Shown here in pieces: positions 33,501-45,674 of a stretch of DNA of 64,000 nucleotides. Every line of letters begins with the position of its first letter. Within the stretch, counting starts at the first letter, position 1. The notes under the pieces are model-generated. The model saw nothing but the letters and a program-made list of their open reading frames with translations, was not told the origin of the DNA and made no database searches. The stretch covers positions 2,666,001 through 2,730,000 of the forward strand of contig NC_089178.1 in NCBI RefSeq assembly GCF_947507565.1, in the 5' to 3' direction. The DNA comes from Oscarella lobularis (taxonomy: Eukaryota; Porifera; Homoscleromorpha; Homosclerophorida; Oscarellidae). A program made the translations under genes and the position numbers.

Positions 33501-33702
33501 CTTCAAGAGCTGTCTTTTTTTTCCCAATCGACCTTACCTTGACACAGGAATACCTTAAACATTTGCAACATGCTGACCAGAAGACCTTCAAGAATTTTTT
33601 GAAGGTGATGGGCAAATTTCTTGCAAACGCGCGTGGTAAGAGATTTATTTCTCTTTCTAGGCAATGTTTAGTCAACTTCAAGGCCAAGTAAGAACAAGGT
33701 AA
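27568..33702 (+). CDS. XPOT: Exportin-T (nuclear tRNA export receptor), about 35 exons
   Basis: The start MNESALEGLLPTASAQARHS resembles XPOT. Successive short exons read NQHIQFFLLQVLEHH, CDYPEKWPTFFTDLIECLSLG, IEIYLRILLAISEEVADKD, CLCLEAIGTYVAWIDINLIVND, ESAADCLHEIIRKGMDPIAK, GEDEAMFMEYRKQLKLLFDSL, FFETVVRYEKYFNHDAEHLP, SAFLDNRGLRHPHARLRSR, LRTSKAFTAHQTVQQCG, PGFDEFIYKNIIPACFVAPLK and a final exon AMFSQLQGQVRTR ending at 33702. It is a HEAT-repeat karyopherin that carries mature tRNA out of the nucleus with Ran-GTP. Introns are mostly about 50-60 bp, except one of 1394 bp (29774-31167) that houses a whole gene on the other strand. Confidence 0.95.
29821..31078 (-). CDS. TMEM121: TMEM121-like multi-pass membrane protein, 370 aa, nested in an XPOT intron
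   Basis: Exons 31078-30527 and 30381-29821 join in phase. Exon 1 encodes MVHRTEIFFKVLSVFIVIVQ and four or so membrane spans (LYWLVPLGVIAWFAW, AYIAWFFYAVLGLSPPIIYIF, VKVIIAGTALLFLILVSA). Exon 2 gives MIWDILDTVELLETLFRL, then SAFIIKNVTCIWLNCTDLYEFYFG, the block most like TMEM121, and a polar tail. The start at 31078 is the first ATG. The gene almost fills the 1394-bp intron between XPOT exons ending at 29773 and starting at 31168. The TMEM121 assignment rests on these two blocks and is moderate; it is certainly a multi-pass protein. Confidence 0.78.
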
Positions 33703-33893
33703 ACTGTATGACGCGAGTACCATCTCCATCTGCTTAATTTATTTCCCAAAATATTTTAATTAAATGTATACTTCTGAGTTGATTTTTCTATACACAACAC
33801 CAACTGCAACCCCTTTACAAAAGGGGAGTGCAAGGTTGCAAAAAACCAAGAAAGTCTTGACGCAAAGAAAAGACAAAAACGAAACCGAAGCCG

Positions 33894-36800
33894 TCATGTG
33901 ACCGTGGACACCTGCGACGGACTCGGCGACGGCACGGGAGTGGAAGCAGACGCCACGCGCTGCTGTTGCTGCTGGTGCTGCGTCGTATTTGGCAAGATGG
34001 CTCTCGGCGTTGAAGGATTTGACGTCGGCGACGGAGCAACCTGTTTGGGTTGGAGAATACGATGCGATCCCATTATTGCTAAATCGAGCTTGCTGGGCCG
34101 TTTGACCCGATTGCTCCCGCCGCCGCCGCCGCCACCACCGCCGCCGCCGCCGCTACCTGCGCCGGCATTCTGGGGCACTTCAACGATTTGCGGATGGAGG
34201 AGAAAGTTGGGGGGAAAGTAGGCGAGTTGCTGTGCAGCGAAGTGAGGCGACGTTTGGTGCTGGTGGCCTGACTGCGCGGCAGCAGCGACAGTGGCAGTTG
34301 CAACGGCGGCTTTCATCATTTGAAATCGCTGCTGAGGAGTGAGGAGAGCGGCGCCTTGCTGGGAAAGATTTGAGCCGCCGCCGCCGCCTTTGGGAACTTG
34401 ACTGGAAATTGAGGCAACGCTTGTTTGCTGGAGCTGCTGCATGTTGACGTTTGAAGTTGTGGAATCTTCAATTGATTTGACTGCCGGTAAGTGAACGCGT
34501 GACATTATTATTAGAGGAACTAATCTGCTCACCTGAATTTAGCATAGTCTGTTGCTCTTCAAACGTGGACCCATTTAAAAACTGCAAATGATTCTGAGGA
34601 AGCAGGGGCTGAAAAAAAACAACACCACACATCAACTCACATAGTATTTATCCGCTGCTCATACCAAAGGATGGTCAGCGGATTGCATTAGAATTCCTTG
34701 TTGTTGCTGCTGAACCGGCGGAGGTGGGCTCACGTGGCTTGACGGCGTCGCCGTTTGCGCCACCGCCTGTTTGCTCTGACTGCTTGACTGAGATTTTCGA
34801 GACGATCTCGATCTCGGCGTTGCCGCCGTCGCCTGCGGCGGCGCGCCACAGAGAAGCCCCTTCGGTGGCAACGGTAGCACGTTGTTGGGCGTTGAGACGG
34901 CGGGACTATTCACAGCCATCAGCTGACCCTTTGCAATGCGCAAGTGAGACGTTCCTCTTCCTTCAATTCGATGCTGGCTGGCATTGGATGAGAATAGCCT
35001 CGCCGGATTGAATTGGTAGGAACATGCGAGGGGTAGTGCCGAGTGGTTAGCCACCGGTGCGGAGGAAATAGCTTCGCTGAGATCGAGTGGTTTTCCTAGA
35101 AAAGCGCGCCCCCAACCACCAAAACAGCTAAAGAATGAGATTATTGTGTATGTGATTCTGTACCTAGATTTGCTGGGCACCCTGACGCCTCCCTGAAAAA
35201 AAAAGAGATTATCCAAAAAAAAAATCCTGAGCCCCAGTCCCACACAATCTACTTTTCTTTTGATTTCAGTCCGTTTAGATGCGACCTCAGTTTGTCCATA
35301 GACTGGACATAGTACGTAGAAGCGTTCGGCAAGCAACGCTTTGCGCCAAACGCGCACACTCCCACGGGCATTGGCATGAGATTGCTCATCGAAAGTCGAA
35401 TGTCTTCGACTTGTCCACTATCCAATACAATGTCGTCTACGTGCTCCTCTGCAACGACGACTACGGGATCAACTATGGGATCTTCTAGAAGAGACAAGAT
35501 ACAAGTAATCATGGGGAGGAATTCGTTTCTAGTAATCTATACTCCTTTTTGAAGTAGCGCCCTTTTTCGCGGATCGACTAAAGGTAAAAACGTCCGGTCT
35601 ACTGCTACGGAAAGCCACTTACTCCTACCTACCTGGAGGCATGAATTACGTGGTTCGGATTCTGGTCACTGGAAGAGTGAGAAGGATCTGACGACGGCGG
35701 TGCTAATTCGCTGCCGCCGCCGCTTTCCGCCAAGAATGGCAACCCGGTCATCAGCGAATATCGCATGTGCCGATGCTCGGCGAGAAGTTCATCAAACAGC
35801 TTTCGCCTGTTGGGCACCTTTCGCCTCAATCCAAGACTGTGAGTCTAGGCGGCGTAGAACTCCCAACAATTCTCCCTCTCTATTCTACACACTACTATTG
35901 TACCTTGCAGGTCAAAGATCGATGACAAAATTTCCTTTGATCAGTCATCCATACGCCACAATGTCGATCGGGATCATAGCCAAGACTTCGCACTGAAAAA
36001 AAAAGGTCAATGAGATATGTTCGGTAAGGGCACAGAACAATAGAACCTCGCCTAACGACCACTTCCGTATTCAGTTATACGTATACAGTTTAAATTAACC
36101 GAAGTGGTCATCTAAGCGAGGTTCTACTTTACAAAGTCGATCCCAGACTACATACCTTTCTGCTCATTGGGCGGCGGAAGTACAATTTTCCGTTTCGCCG
36201 GACTTCCCCCGTTCACCCTTTCGTCGCCCGAAAGAGACGCCTTTCTCCCTCTCTTACATGGCAACCGTTGGCCGGGCACCGCCCCGCTCGCCGTAGACGG
36301 TGACGTACGCAGCGGTGATGACGTAACAGGCGCCGCCGTCGCCGGTTTCACTTCGCCCGACCCCCCCATCCTCGTCGTCGTCGTCGATTCGACACGTCGC
36401 TTGTTTTTCGATTCGACGCGATTTGCCGCGTGTCGACACTCTAGAAAAAGGGTGCATTGCCCTCGCTTATTCCCCCCCTTTTCCTCCGTACCGTAATGAT
36501 GCCGAAAAGCGGACGCGAGAACGAAACGCTTGCAGACTTCGCAAACGACGAGAACGCGTCGTTCAATCGACGGACATCGACCGTAGATGGTCGATTCTGC
36601 GCGCGATAGTGCGTGTAATCAATCTTTCGTTCGTCGCTTTTGATTCGACGTAGCAATTTTATGCGGGGGGCCCTTTTTCTTACCGTCTAGCTTGAATTTG
36701 AATGGCAACAAGTGAGACCGTACGGTAATCGGTTCGCCGATGTCGTCGCTAGCGTCTATCGCAAACGGAGAGGAGCGGCGAGCGTAAGTTGGCCACTTGC

Positions 36801-36957
36801 CGAAGCTTTTACTCGCGATTCGACGAACGACGAGTTTCTCACCGAGTCGGATCGCTTCCTGACAAACGTCGTCCCAAGTCTTTTTGCAATCGTCGTCGTC
36901 GTCGTCGCCACTGCCGCGACCGGTCGTCCTACCGTCGCCGTCCGATTCCGAGGCCAT
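33894..36957 (-). CDS. ATXN7: Ataxin-7 family protein, SAGA deubiquitinase-module subunit, 11 exons
   Basis: Exons 36957-36684, 36596-36492, 36440-36156, 35992-35904, 35844-35633, 35577-35543, 35484-35253, 35192-35164, 35095-34665, 34608-34533 and 34480-33894 join in phase. An early block reads TWDDVCQEAIRLGEK. A zinc finger reads RVLVVCEVCKRFV ... FRHHYECRH. The SCA7 domain reads YDPDRHCGVW ... RSLTCKTHSLGLRRKVPNRRKLFDELLAEHR. A later conserved block reads VCAFGAKRCLPNASTYYV. The C-terminal third is Gln/Pro/Ser-rich with a poly-Gly run. Ataxin-7 (yeast Sgf73) anchors Ubp8/USP22 to SAGA. An 82-bp MITE sits in one intron. A CAG run lies upstream of the start on the transcribed sense. Confidence 0.92.
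34109..34156. repeat. (CCG)n trinucleotide run coding poly-Gly
   Basis: GCCGCCGCC-type repeat in the last exon of the ataxin-7 homologue, encoding about 12 glycines between AGAGS and SNRVKRP on the minus strand. Confidence 0.9.
36041..36126. mobile_element. MITE with about 26-bp terminal inverted repeats (Tc1/mariner-pogo type)
   Basis: An 82-bp element (36043-36124) begins GAACCTCGCCTAACGACCAC and ends with its near-perfect inverse complement (GTGGTCATCTAAGCGAGGTTC). It is flanked by TA on both sides, the target duplication of Tc1/mariner elements. The motif of an ACCTCG start and a following GACCAC is typical of pogo/Tigger-like ends. It has no coding capacity and lies in the intron between exons 3 and 4 of the ataxin-7 homologue. 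The two arms differ at a few sites, so insertion is not very recent. Confidence 0.8.
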
Positions 36958-37067
36958 TTCCTCGGTTCGCAACCCCGGATACACTATAGCCACAGACGTC
37001 ACCGTCCCGGATGCCAATGGAACCAGTGGAAAGTTGAGATTTTTCTAAATTTTAGCAAAGGTCCTTG

Positions 37068-37094
37068 TGCTGCTGCTGCTGCTGCTGCTGCTGG
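37068..37094. repeat. (CTG/CAG)n run, eight to nine units
   Basis: Eight perfect TGC triplets plus a partial unit lie 111 bp upstream of the ataxin-7 start codon. On the minus (sense) strand this is a CAG run, in or near the 5' UTR. Confidence 0.9.
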
Positions 37095-37197
37095 CAGCTA
37101 CCCTCGCCTGATTCTTTTGCACCTATTCAAAGTAAATCATTTGGTGACCAGTTAACATAACCCCGTAACAATAGCGCCAAGTCCGCCGTAAAGGAGC

Positions 37198-40100
37198 ATG
37201 GACGTTGGTCAGCTTGAAAATCGTTAACCAAAATCTTTTCACGGCACTTGATTATGTAGAGGAAACGCTAAGTGCTGTTTTAAACGAGAAACGACGGCTT
37301 GGCGAAGAGCTTGCTCAGTGCACGGTTCGAAATCGCTTCTCTCGACGAGAAAAGGCGCGAAACTTTGCTTTCTAGGCAGATAAGGAGTTTGTGTGGTCGC
37401 TGTGGAAACAATTGCAGTCTTCCTCTCCCGATCTGACATCGGCTGTGTCCTTGATAGTGACACGGTGCTGAAAAAGATTCCAAATTCAAGAAGACGTCTG
37501 TTTATCTCCTTTTTCTTTAGAGAAAAGGAGAAGAACGAGAGAAAAGACAAACGGGTATTAGAAATTTTGCAGGGAAAAGATGCCCGAATTCTTCAGCTGG
37601 AAGAAGTGACGTCATGCACTTGGTGGAGTTGAGCGCTCGAATTCGTTATTTAGGCTCTTTTGGAGAAATCTGACGATCTAAAGAGATGTCGTCTTCAGTA
37701 AGCCAATTAATTAATCAATTAATTAATTAATTAATCGATTAATGTTCAAGGCTTGAAAACGGTTCTGCACGATTACTAGATCAGACAACAATTCAGAAAA
37801 GTCAAATAGAAAACATGGAGGGTCAAATTGAGGCTGCACGTAACGAGGTGAAATCTTTAGGTTCACAGTACATTGGAAATTATCTGTATACGCGATCCTT
37901 GCACAGTTGGTTCAGTGTAGAGAAGAACATCAGTCAGTTGTGGCGGGACTAGAGACTCGACTTGGCACATTCACTAGAGAAAATTCTGGTCTTACTCTAT
38001 ATAAAGAATGACTTTGACTTTTTGATGTTCTTCTAGCTTTGACAGCAAAGCTGAGTGCAACACAGGCTCAGGCTGAAGAGACAATAAATTTACACTTGAG
38101 GCGAATAGAAGTAATGACGGGCACTTCAGTTTTTCTTATAATTAAGAGAGCTTCAATTTTTTATTAGTCTGTTAAAGCGGAAATGCTTGAGAAGATCGAA
38201 GAGTCAAATCGTAAATCTAGAGAGGTTTGAAAATAATTGGTTATTTAATTAAGTAAGCACGGGGATAACTTCTGCACTCACAAAGTTGCAGAGCGTGACA
38301 AACGCAAAGAATCGTCTGGAACAGGATCTACTGTCGAAAGAGGACGTTCACAAACGCGTCGAATCAAAACATGAAGAGACGGTTGCAGCGTTGAAAGAAA
38401 CGCTAAAACTTCAACTCAAGCAAAAGTCCGAAGAACTGACTCGATGCAAAAGAGAGATAGACGACCTCAAGAGAGGCAAAAAAAGCGAATTCTACTTGGA
38501 CGTGGAATTATCATTTCTTTAGAGGTGGAGCTGTGTAATGGTGCACTAGATCGAGAAAGGAAAACTCACAAGAAGGTTTATTTGGATTTAAATATATTTC
38601 TTTGCCTTGCAACGTGTTATATTCACAGGTCGTGAGAGAAGAGCGCGAGGCTTGCGCTCGTTTCGAGGCGTCCGTAAACGAAGCGCAGCAGCGCCACGTG
38701 AAAGAGATGACGGCGAAAAATCACGAAGTCCTGCTACTGCAATCGAGAATCCGATCGCTAGAAAAGGAAGAACCGGAAACTAGAGTTAAAAAACAGTCGC
38801 CAGACATAAAAGGGGGCTAGTTACTAAAATGAATTATTAGGACATAGCCACGTCGCCGTATCGATTTTCGTCGCCGCGAGTTTTTGGGTACATTTTTAGG
38901 GGAGGGTCATTTTTTGTACTGATACTCGATATAAAGGGAGAACTCCACTCTTGAGCGAATTCGATTAGAACTAGCAAAGACAAAGCAAAAGTTGGAAGCT
39001 CGGGTATATGAAGCATGGCTCTATACATCGTTGCCTTTACTTTTTTATATAGGAGAACGAATTAGGAGAACTTCGATCTGCTCAGACTCGACGCCTGAAA
39101 CGTTTTAAGAGTCTACAGAATGAACATCGGCTCGTGTTACAACAACTCAAAACATACGAACAGTATTACACAAAGAAAAAGAGATTAGACGACTCAGGGC
39201 CCGAGTTTTTAGATCCGAAAAGGGTTTCAAAGCGACGAACGAATGGTCTCCTTCGCCCCCACGAGCAACGGCGAAGGAATTACAGCAGGAAGACAGCGAT
39301 TCGGTTTGGAACGAGTTGAATTACTATCGTACCCAATATGCCTCGCTTCTCGAAGAAAAGTAAGTGCAGTTTTGGATCGATCGACTTACGTTGAAGAGAG
39401 TCTTTACATATAGAGTCTTGGCGGATGAGGAATGCGACAGTTTGCGAGTCAAAGTCGCTGAACAGGAGAATATTATTTTAGATCTTCAGCAATGTCTGGA
39501 GCAGGAGAGAGATGGTCATAATAGTCAATTTTTTCAGAGAGGTTTCACAAGAGCGTCTCTTACGTAGAACTCGTTAGTCAACTTGAAAAAAGCGAATCGC
39601 AGAGTTCCAAGTTGCCAGTGGATTCCACCAATCAGAAACAGCTGGAACTAACGCGAAATAAGGTAAATCTGTTTACGTACTAAAACGTGGGGGAAACGTT
39701 CTCGCACTTGATATGCAGGCTGAAGCTCTTCACGAGTCGGTTCTGCAGCTGGAGGAAGACAAGCAAAGGCTCATAGCTTCGAGGCTGTATGTATGCGTAT
39801 ACTTCCTTCTGGGGAAAACGCTTAGATTCTTTCTAGCGAGCAACAGGAGGAATGCTTTCGATTGCGAGAACAAGTAGCTAGGCTGCAAACGCAGCTCCTT
39901 CGCGAGGAACTGCACAAAGACACAAAGGCCGTGCAGTGTCAGCCGGTCGTGTGTTCCAAGGGCACTGACCCTGCCTGCGCCGAACTGATGAGAGATGATG
40001 ATACCTCTCTATCTTGGGCCGACGTTTCGGTGCAGGTCTCTCTTCCGCAGCAGCGTCTGCGCGATTTGTCTTCCAAGGCCATTCAAACCGATGTCGGCGG

Positions 40101-42035
40101 CGGTGGCGGCGGCGGTGGCGAGTCGTCGTCTCGCTTGCGGTCCAAATCGGCTGGGACTCCTTTCGCCTTTGGCAGTCATTTTAATCCGATTGAAGCGGCG
40201 AGTAAGATTCCGCGATTGAAATCGAAACACGGCGAGAAAGTCAAGCAGCTTGAGCTGAGAATTGCCAGTCTGTCGAGACAGGTAAAAATCCCGTTGACCA
40301 ATCTTTAGTAGTGTAGAGTTGACCGAAGTGGAATTAGCTTGCTGTGGTTCAGAACGAGAAAGATGCTTACTTTCGAGCTTTGGAACAGCAGAGACAAGCG
40401 CACGAGGAGCTACGTGCTGTTCATTCCGCCTGTGAACGTCGTGAAGAGACGCTGACGGTGAGTATGCACGGAGGATTATGGAAAATTTTAATTTCCAGAC
40501 TGACTATTTCATTGTAGGAGATGCGACGCGATTTGGAATCTCGCCAATCGGAAAAGACGCATCTTGAAGAGAAACTAGCCGACGTTCTGGCAGCTCAGCA
40601 GCAAATTGCCGCTAGCTTGGCATCTTCCAGCGCAAGCGCGGCTCGCAGCGAATCGGAATGGAAGCAGTTGGAACACAGAGCCAAGGCGAGGAAGACAATG
40701 GGTGGTGGAGAGCCCGTGGGGGGGACTGATTCTTCTCAGGCTTCGTCCGACGAATCCGTGCGTCAAGGAAAATTGGCGAAATCCTTGAAAGCGGATCTTC
40801 AGGATCAAGAAGCCCGCTACAAGTCGTTGCAGGAAAAGTACGCGGTCAAGTATTTCTAGAGTATGCCTGTTCTGTATCTCCGGAGATAGGGTTTCTCGCC
40901 TTGAGCGAGATGTTAATCGGAAGCAAAGTCTTATCGATGATCTGAAAGCGAAACTGAAGGTTCTACGAGAAGAGTGCGAAACGGCAGCGGAAAGAGTCGT
41001 GAGAATAATCGCAGAACCACGCTCTGGGCACCACTGAGTACACTAATTATTCTAGATTACTGTATATAGTAGTGGTGTCCAGGCTTCTTTCCCCTGATAA
41101 CAAACCGCGCGTTTTTTTAGAAAGTCGTCGAGAATAAACTCGAAGCCGCTGGCGATATGCATGAGCAGAGAAAAGCACGAGTGAGTTTCCCACCCTATGA
41201 GCACGTACCGCGACGAAACGATTCAAAGATCTGCGTCTTTTCAGTTGCAGGCTTTGAAAAACAGACTAACCAAGGAAGTCGACGAGAAAGAGAAGCTCCA
41301 AGCGGAGCGACACCGCTGGCGAGAAGCGGCGTCGAAAAAAGACGAACAGTGCGCGCAAATTCGAGCCAAGTGCCATCGCACCGAAGCGGCGCTCGCTCGG
41401 ATGACGGAGAGAACGAGCGAGAGCGTACGAGCACTCGAGTCTCGTTACGTAAACGAGGTGAAAGGGCTCGAGGAGAAGGCGAAGCGAAGCCGACGTCGCT
41501 TAGATGAATATCGGGCTTTCGTTTGTGCCTACGGGCGCGAGTTGCTTCGGCGATTGCGCGACGCCCGGGGACGACGAGTCGCTGCCGGGCCGATCGTGAC
41601 CGGCGGCGATTCCGAGTCTCCACCGGATGAGGATGCCAGTGAGAGCGATTTCCGGGAAATGGGAAACTGGAATCGAGCTAAAGAATTGTCGTGCACTATT
41701 TTAAACTTATCCGAAGGAGAATTTTTGGATCTGATGACAGCATCTCGAAGAAGTCGCGACCACAAAGAACGGGAAGAAGTGAGGATACTTATCAAATTTC
41801 CGGTTGATTGGATCCTAAACTTTTTTTTATTAGGATGTTTCTAAAAGAGATGAATCTTGGGAGATTCGAGAGAGGGAGTGGTGGCAAGATGTTGAACGTT
41901 TGTCAAAAGCCAAGGTAAATAGTACAGTAATACTCCATCTCAAATTATAATTCAATCTAGCCTCCATTTGCCGTTGCTCTTGTGGAGCTTTTTGTTTTAA
42001 TAACCGAGGAGCATCTAAAGATCCTGACGGAATAA
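37198..42035 (+). CDS. CNTLN: Large coiled-coil centrosomal protein, centlein-like
   Basis: About 20 or more exons run from ATG 37198 (MDVGQLEN) to TAA 42033-42035. Most encode coiled coil: KNRLEQDLLSKEDVHKRVES, REEREACARFEASVNEAQQR, ECFRLREQVARLQTQLLREE, KTHLEEKLADVLAAQQQ, LTKEVDEKEKLQAERHRWRE. A central linker has poly-Gly, KIPRLKSKHGEKVKQLELRI and other basic patches. The C-terminus reads CTILNLSEGEFLDLM and later PPFAVALVELFVLITEEHLK, resembling the C-terminal block of centlein. The assignment is tentative because long coiled coils mislead. The next gene downstream, 148 bp away on the same strand, is the centriole protein POC1, which fits. Individual exon edges were not all resolved. Confidence 0.6.
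37697..37743. repeat. TTAA-rich (ATTA)n low-complexity tract
   Basis: Repeated TTAATTAAT/CAATTAAT words inside an intron of the centlein-like gene. A similar short tract lies at 7401-7430 in FEM1 intron 1. Confidence 0.8.
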
Positions 42036-42182
42036 AAAATCGCTGTGACAGTGTAGGCATGGTGGATTGGGTTTTTATTTACATTAGATTGCGCATGCTC
42101 AAAGAGGAAATGCGGAGCTTTTGAACAAATTCGAACGAAATAAGCATGGCATCGCTCCTAGTACGAACCGTCGCGCAGCAAA

Positions 42183-44364
42183 ATGTTTCGCGAACGTCTA
42201 AACGACCCGTTTCAGGAGGATCCGACCCTCGAACGACATTTCAAAGGCCATCGCGACTCCATAACGAGTCTCGCCTTCAATCCGAACATGCGACAGCTAG
42301 GTGAGCGACTCGCCGCGTCGATTCGACGCACGAAAAACACCGCTATCCGTTCCAGCGTCCGGCGGAATGGACTCCTGCCTATTCGTCTTCAATTTCAAGC
42401 CTCAATCTCGCTCGTACCGCTTCGTCGGACACAAGGCAAGAAAAGAGCCCGAGAAAGACGATTTTCACGCGCTTTTCGAAGGACGCCGTCTTGTCCGTCT
42501 CCTTCTCGCCGCACGGCCATCTCGTCGCTTCGGCGTCGCGAGACAAAACAGTTCGTCTTTGGATTCCTAGCATGTATGTAAAAGGGGGAGGGGGGGGCGG
42601 AGGCCTCGGACTCTCACATAACGCTTTCTTCTTTTCTCTCCCACTATAGCAAGGGAGAGTCGACAGTTTTTAAAGCACACACGGCGTCCGTTCGTAGTGT
42701 ACACTTTTCTCCCGACGGCCACTCGCTGGTCACTTGCTCCGATGACAAATCCGTCAAGGTAATGTCAGACACTCTACTCTTATATAAGAAAGAGATATGC
42801 ATGTGCACGTGTAAAACGCTGCTTAGTCTCATTTTTTCTGAAATCTCTTTTTTAGCTTTGGACTGTTCATCGTCAAAAATTCCAATACTCGCTCAACGGT
42901 CACATGAATTGGGTGCGCTGTGCTAGGCAAGTTGGAACATATATTAGTGAGGAAGGAAGACGAGAATGAATGGGACTTAGATTTTCGCCTGACGGTCGAC
43001 TGATTTCATCAGCCAGCGACGATAAGACGATAAAGCTTTGGGATCGAACGAGCAAGGAGTGCGTTCACACATTCTACGAATACGGCGGGTAGGGAAGACG
43101 CGCGCGGGCCACATACTCTACGCAAATGCAAAAAAAAGAACAAAACCATTTCTTTAGAGCCGTAAATCACGTCGAATTTCATCCAACTGGAACGTGCCTG
43201 GCAGCCGCGTGTGCAGACAGCACGGTCAAAGTGAGACAGGGGAAAGAACGGGGTCCGGACATGCCAAACATACTGCGACTCGTCTTCAGGTTTGGGACAT
43301 CCGAATGAATAAGCTGCTTCAACACTATCAAGGTAAGATGATTAGCCGAGTGGTTTACATTACGCGCGAGCTTGGCCAAGTCGCGCTCATACTTTTCCTA
43401 ATGAAATTCCTTTTTGTTTCGATGGAATGGAATGTTTGTCTCTTTAGCTCACACGGCAGCGGTCAATTCGTTGTCTTTTCACCCGAACGGAAATTATCTT
43501 CTAACGGCGTCCAGTGACCACACACTCAAAGTACAATGAATGACATTAGAGGAAGGGGACTAACAACAATTAATCGCCTTAGATCCTCGATCTTATGGAA
43601 GGCCGATTGTACTATACTCTCCACGGACACCACCGCGCTGCTACTGCGGTTGCCTTCTCGCCCTCGGGCAAGTTCTTTGCATCTGGCGGTCAGGACGCTC
43701 AAGTATGAGTGCGATGGCAATAGCCGTCAGAAACGAGACGCCAATGAAGCTTCCTCCCTTTGACCCTTTCCCCTTAGGTATTGGTATGGAAGACTAATTT
43801 TGATCAAGTCGATCCCAATGAAGGTAATCAAAGAGAGACGCTGAGCTCGAGACCTGGAGGCTAAATGTACGCGCAGTGCTTCAACCGAAAAAGCGTCCAA
43901 CGGCGTCAAGCGGTCACGAGCATGATCCGCCACTCGTTTCTCACGCTGGAATACAGGCGAGCTTGAATGGGCCGTCCGCTCCTCTTTTTTCCCATCGCTG
44001 TTAGTTTCCCACGGCACTTGTCGTATTTGCTTTTCTTAGCTAGGCGTTCCTTCCCACGACCACCCTCAGGGCGATGTTTTTATGGGTCGGCTGGGGTTGA
44101 CAACAATAGCCCCCGCGAGACGCACATACGCTTACGTCGGTCCTCGCGTTGGGATTTATGCACGATGCTGTTTGCTTATCTAAAATGTTTAGTTGGATGG
44201 TCGTGCAGGGCCCCAAGACATGGGCGATCAGCCGCCGCCCGTTACAGACGTCGGCCCTTCTATGTTCACATCAACACACGTAAGAGAGAGAGAGAAAGAC
44301 AGGGGGGTGAGTTGGTTGCTAGGATAGGTTCTCTAGCATCCTCTACAGTCTGCTTTGGATCGGA

Positions 44365-44413
<49 letters not shown>

Positions 44414-44709
44414 TGAAGAAGTAGGCGAGAGTGGCGGCGCTGTTGCGGGTCAAAGCGCTTCGGTTACGACCCCGCTAGAGGCCAAGTTCATACCGCCGCA
44501 GTTGGCTAATACGCTCGAGCACATTGTGGGACAACTGGACGTCATTACACAAGTAGAGGATCGATTACGAATTGATACACCCAGAGACAAGTTTCTTTAT
44601 TTAGACTGTGTCTATTCTGGAGCAGAGGCTCACGCTGACTGAGAACAAGCTTAGAGAAGTGATCGATAATCAGCAGAAGATTACTCTGCAGATAAAACCG
44701 AACGACTGA
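42183..44709 (+). CDS. POC1A: POC1 centriolar WD40 protein
   Basis: The start is at 42183; the joined N-terminus reads [24 protein letters not shown] ... [57 protein letters not shown], matching POC1 closely. Seven WD repeats follow, with [64 protein letters not shown] and [16 protein letters not shown]. After a linker with poly-Pro, the C-terminal POC1 coiled coil reads [45 protein letters not shown]1 stabilises centrioles and the basal body wall. Two introns (42436-42481 and 42927-42980) begin with GC. The linker between repeat 7 and the coiled coil (about 43950-44280) is uncertain. Confidence 0.93.
44369..44413. repeat. (CCG)n run encoding poly-Pro in POC1
   Basis: About 15 perfect CCG/GCC triplets in the penultimate POC1 exon, read as poly-proline before EEVGESGG. 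Confidence 0.9.
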
Positions 44710-45674
44710 TTCCTCCGTAAGTAAAATTTATAACGCGCGCGGCGATACGCATGTATGTTGCACAGTTTCATTTATCGAGACTTTATTGTGTCGCTATATA
44801 GCTATTACTACAAAGTCACGATTGCTCCATTGCCTCCGTCTTCACTTGCTTCTTGTTATGCTTTTTCGCAAAGCGGAGATTGCGAAGGAATTTGGGATCT
44901 CTCTGCACGCGCGACTGATGATCGAGGTTCGTGGAGGGTCTATTAGGGGGGCCTTACTCCTTTTAGCGACATGAATCTGTGCGATTTTGGTCGTTTGATT
45001 CCGTTTCGGTGATTCTTGTGGGCTAGGATGAATGCTCGGGTGTCAAAACGCATCGATCAGGGCGTCGCGACTCTACCTTGATTGTGATTCGTGTGATTCT
45101 TTGACTTGGCCATAGCTGACGGGTAGCTAGCAGCGTAACGGAGACAAGACGGCAATTCTAGGCGTCGCGATCGCTCGAGAAAAGTGGGATTACGCCGAAC
45201 CGAATCCGATAGCACGACGCGATGTCCCGGCGAAACCCGGATTAAAAAACGCAAGCGTTTGTTCGACTCCTATATTAGGGCTCTGGTCGACTGGATCCCG
45301 TCCAACGCCCAGGGCTCGCTAACGAAATAGCGACGAACAATATTAGGCAAAGATTAGGCGAAAAGCGGATCTGGAACAAAGCAAACACGCCTCTCGAGAA
45401 AATCCGGACAAAACCGACCACAATTGACATCTTTTATTTATTTTCAATCAGAGTACGTCACGTTGGTAAGAACCAACTCCTCCAAAACATTAGGCCAAAC
45501 TATCTCTTTACAAGGCGCGTGCAATCATGCAAACGTGCAACATTATAAGCTACGCAACTCCTAAAAGCTACATTTTCGAATAAAAAAATAACCGAACTCA
45601 AACCTATTACATAATCTAAATCACAAGAGAGAAAGAGAACGACCAACTTCTCTGTCTCAAAAAACGAGAAAATT
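44710..45674. other. Gene-poor stretch between convergent genes
   Basis: No coding exon is supported. The left part holds the POC1 3' UTR and the right part (from about 45430) the AT-rich 3' UTR of the DUSP gene. The middle (44880-45400) is CG-rich with TCGCGA words and short stop-broken frames. Nothing is recognised. Confidence 0.4.
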
